Shown one piece after another: positions 5,693 to 5,862 of a DNA stretch of 5,862 nucleotides. The notes under the pieces are model-generated. The model was not told the DNA's origin, did no database searches, and was given only the letters and a program-made list of their open reading frames with translations. The stretch spans positions 1-5,862 of the forward strand of contig DLAP01000091.1 of the NCBI GenBank assembly GCA_002493965.1, in the 5' to 3' direction. The translations under genes were made by a program, and so were the position numbers. Source of the DNA: Clostridiales bacterium UBA7044 (GTDB lineage: Bacteria > Bacillota > Clostridia > Oscillospirales > Oscillospiraceae). Each line of letters opens with the position of its first letter. Position 1 is the stretch's first letter.

Positions 5693-5721
5693 ATTATACT
5701 ATGACTTCAACTGACTGTAAA
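5693..5721 (-). promoter_or_regulatory. Sigma-A promoter of the operon
   Basis: On the minus strand a TTTACA -35 box (5721-5716) is separated by exactly 17 bases from a perfect TATAAT -10 box (5698-5693). The predicted start of transcription is near 5686, giving a leader of about 24 bases with GGAGG (5675-5671) 8 bases before the ATG at 5662. The spacer contains AGTCA twice at a 10-base period, a possible operator. There is no room for a riboswitch in this leader. Confidence 0.8.
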
Positions 5722-5809
5722 GAGGAAAACGGACAGGTTTCGTCAAAAAATATTTCCAGCGTCCACAGCGGACAATTGCTTCCCCCAATAGGATGCCCCG
5801 AAAAACGCG

Positions 5810-5840
5810 CAAAAGAAATGCCTCCACCGGAGGCATTTCT
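5810..5840 (-). terminator. Intrinsic terminator of a gene off the right edge
   Basis: A perfect 12-base-pair stem (5814-5825 with 5829-5840) with a 3-base loop is followed on the minus strand by TTTCTTTT (including 5813-5810). It would end leftward transcription entering from the right, and so separates the operon from its upstream neighbour. The stretch between it and the promoter (5722-5809) shows no gene and no clear site. Confidence 0.75.
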
Positions 5841-5862
5841 CAGCGTGTCAAAAAAGGCTCAA

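Overview
The window holds one compact six-gene operon on the minus strand (5662 down to 300), with its own promoter on the right and an intrinsic terminator on the left. The gene order in transcription direction is: duplicated-domain lipoprotein, ApbE-type flavin transferase, RnfC, RnfD, RnfG, and a small unrecognised membrane protein. Strong GGAGG ribosome binding sites, lipobox signal peptides, the Gram-positive form of RnfC (no long C-terminal extension) and the GC-rich coding sequence suggest an anaerobic Clostridia member, probably Oscillospirales (Oscillospiraceae/Ruminococcaceae-like). That taxonomic call is inference.

Region by region: 5810-5840 is the terminator of a gene lying off the right edge. 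5693-5721 is a near-consensus sigma-A promoter (TTTACA, 17 bp, TATAAT). 5662-300 is the operon, with overlaps or gaps of only a few bases between genes. 254-282 is the operon terminator stem. 1-210 holds no gene but a dense run of inverted repeats with promoter-like elements, which may be a structured RNA or leader transcribed to the left.

How the genes may work together: RnfC is a cytoplasmic-face flavin/Fe-S NAD(H)-linked module. RnfD and RnfG are membrane subunits that carry covalent FMN on threonine, and ApbE is the enzyme that attaches that FMN outside the membrane. The lipoprotein would sit on the outer face and carries two copies of a domain ending in a degenerate version of the same FMN-attachment motif. 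The rnfE, rnfA and rnfB genes that complete a normal Rnf complex are absent. A 145-residue hydrophobic protein stands where rnfE would be expected, and the operon then terminates. The simplest reading is a variant Rnf-like, flavin-based route for moving electrons from the cytoplasm to an extracytoplasmic acceptor, rather than a canonical ion-pumping ferredoxin:NAD oxidoreductase. The other reading is an accessory set that borrows E, A and B from another locus.

The most notable points are the missing E/A/B subunits, a second flavinylation-like motif at the extreme C terminus of RnfG, the degenerate FMN motifs in the lipoprotein repeats, and the structured DNA/RNA at the left edge.
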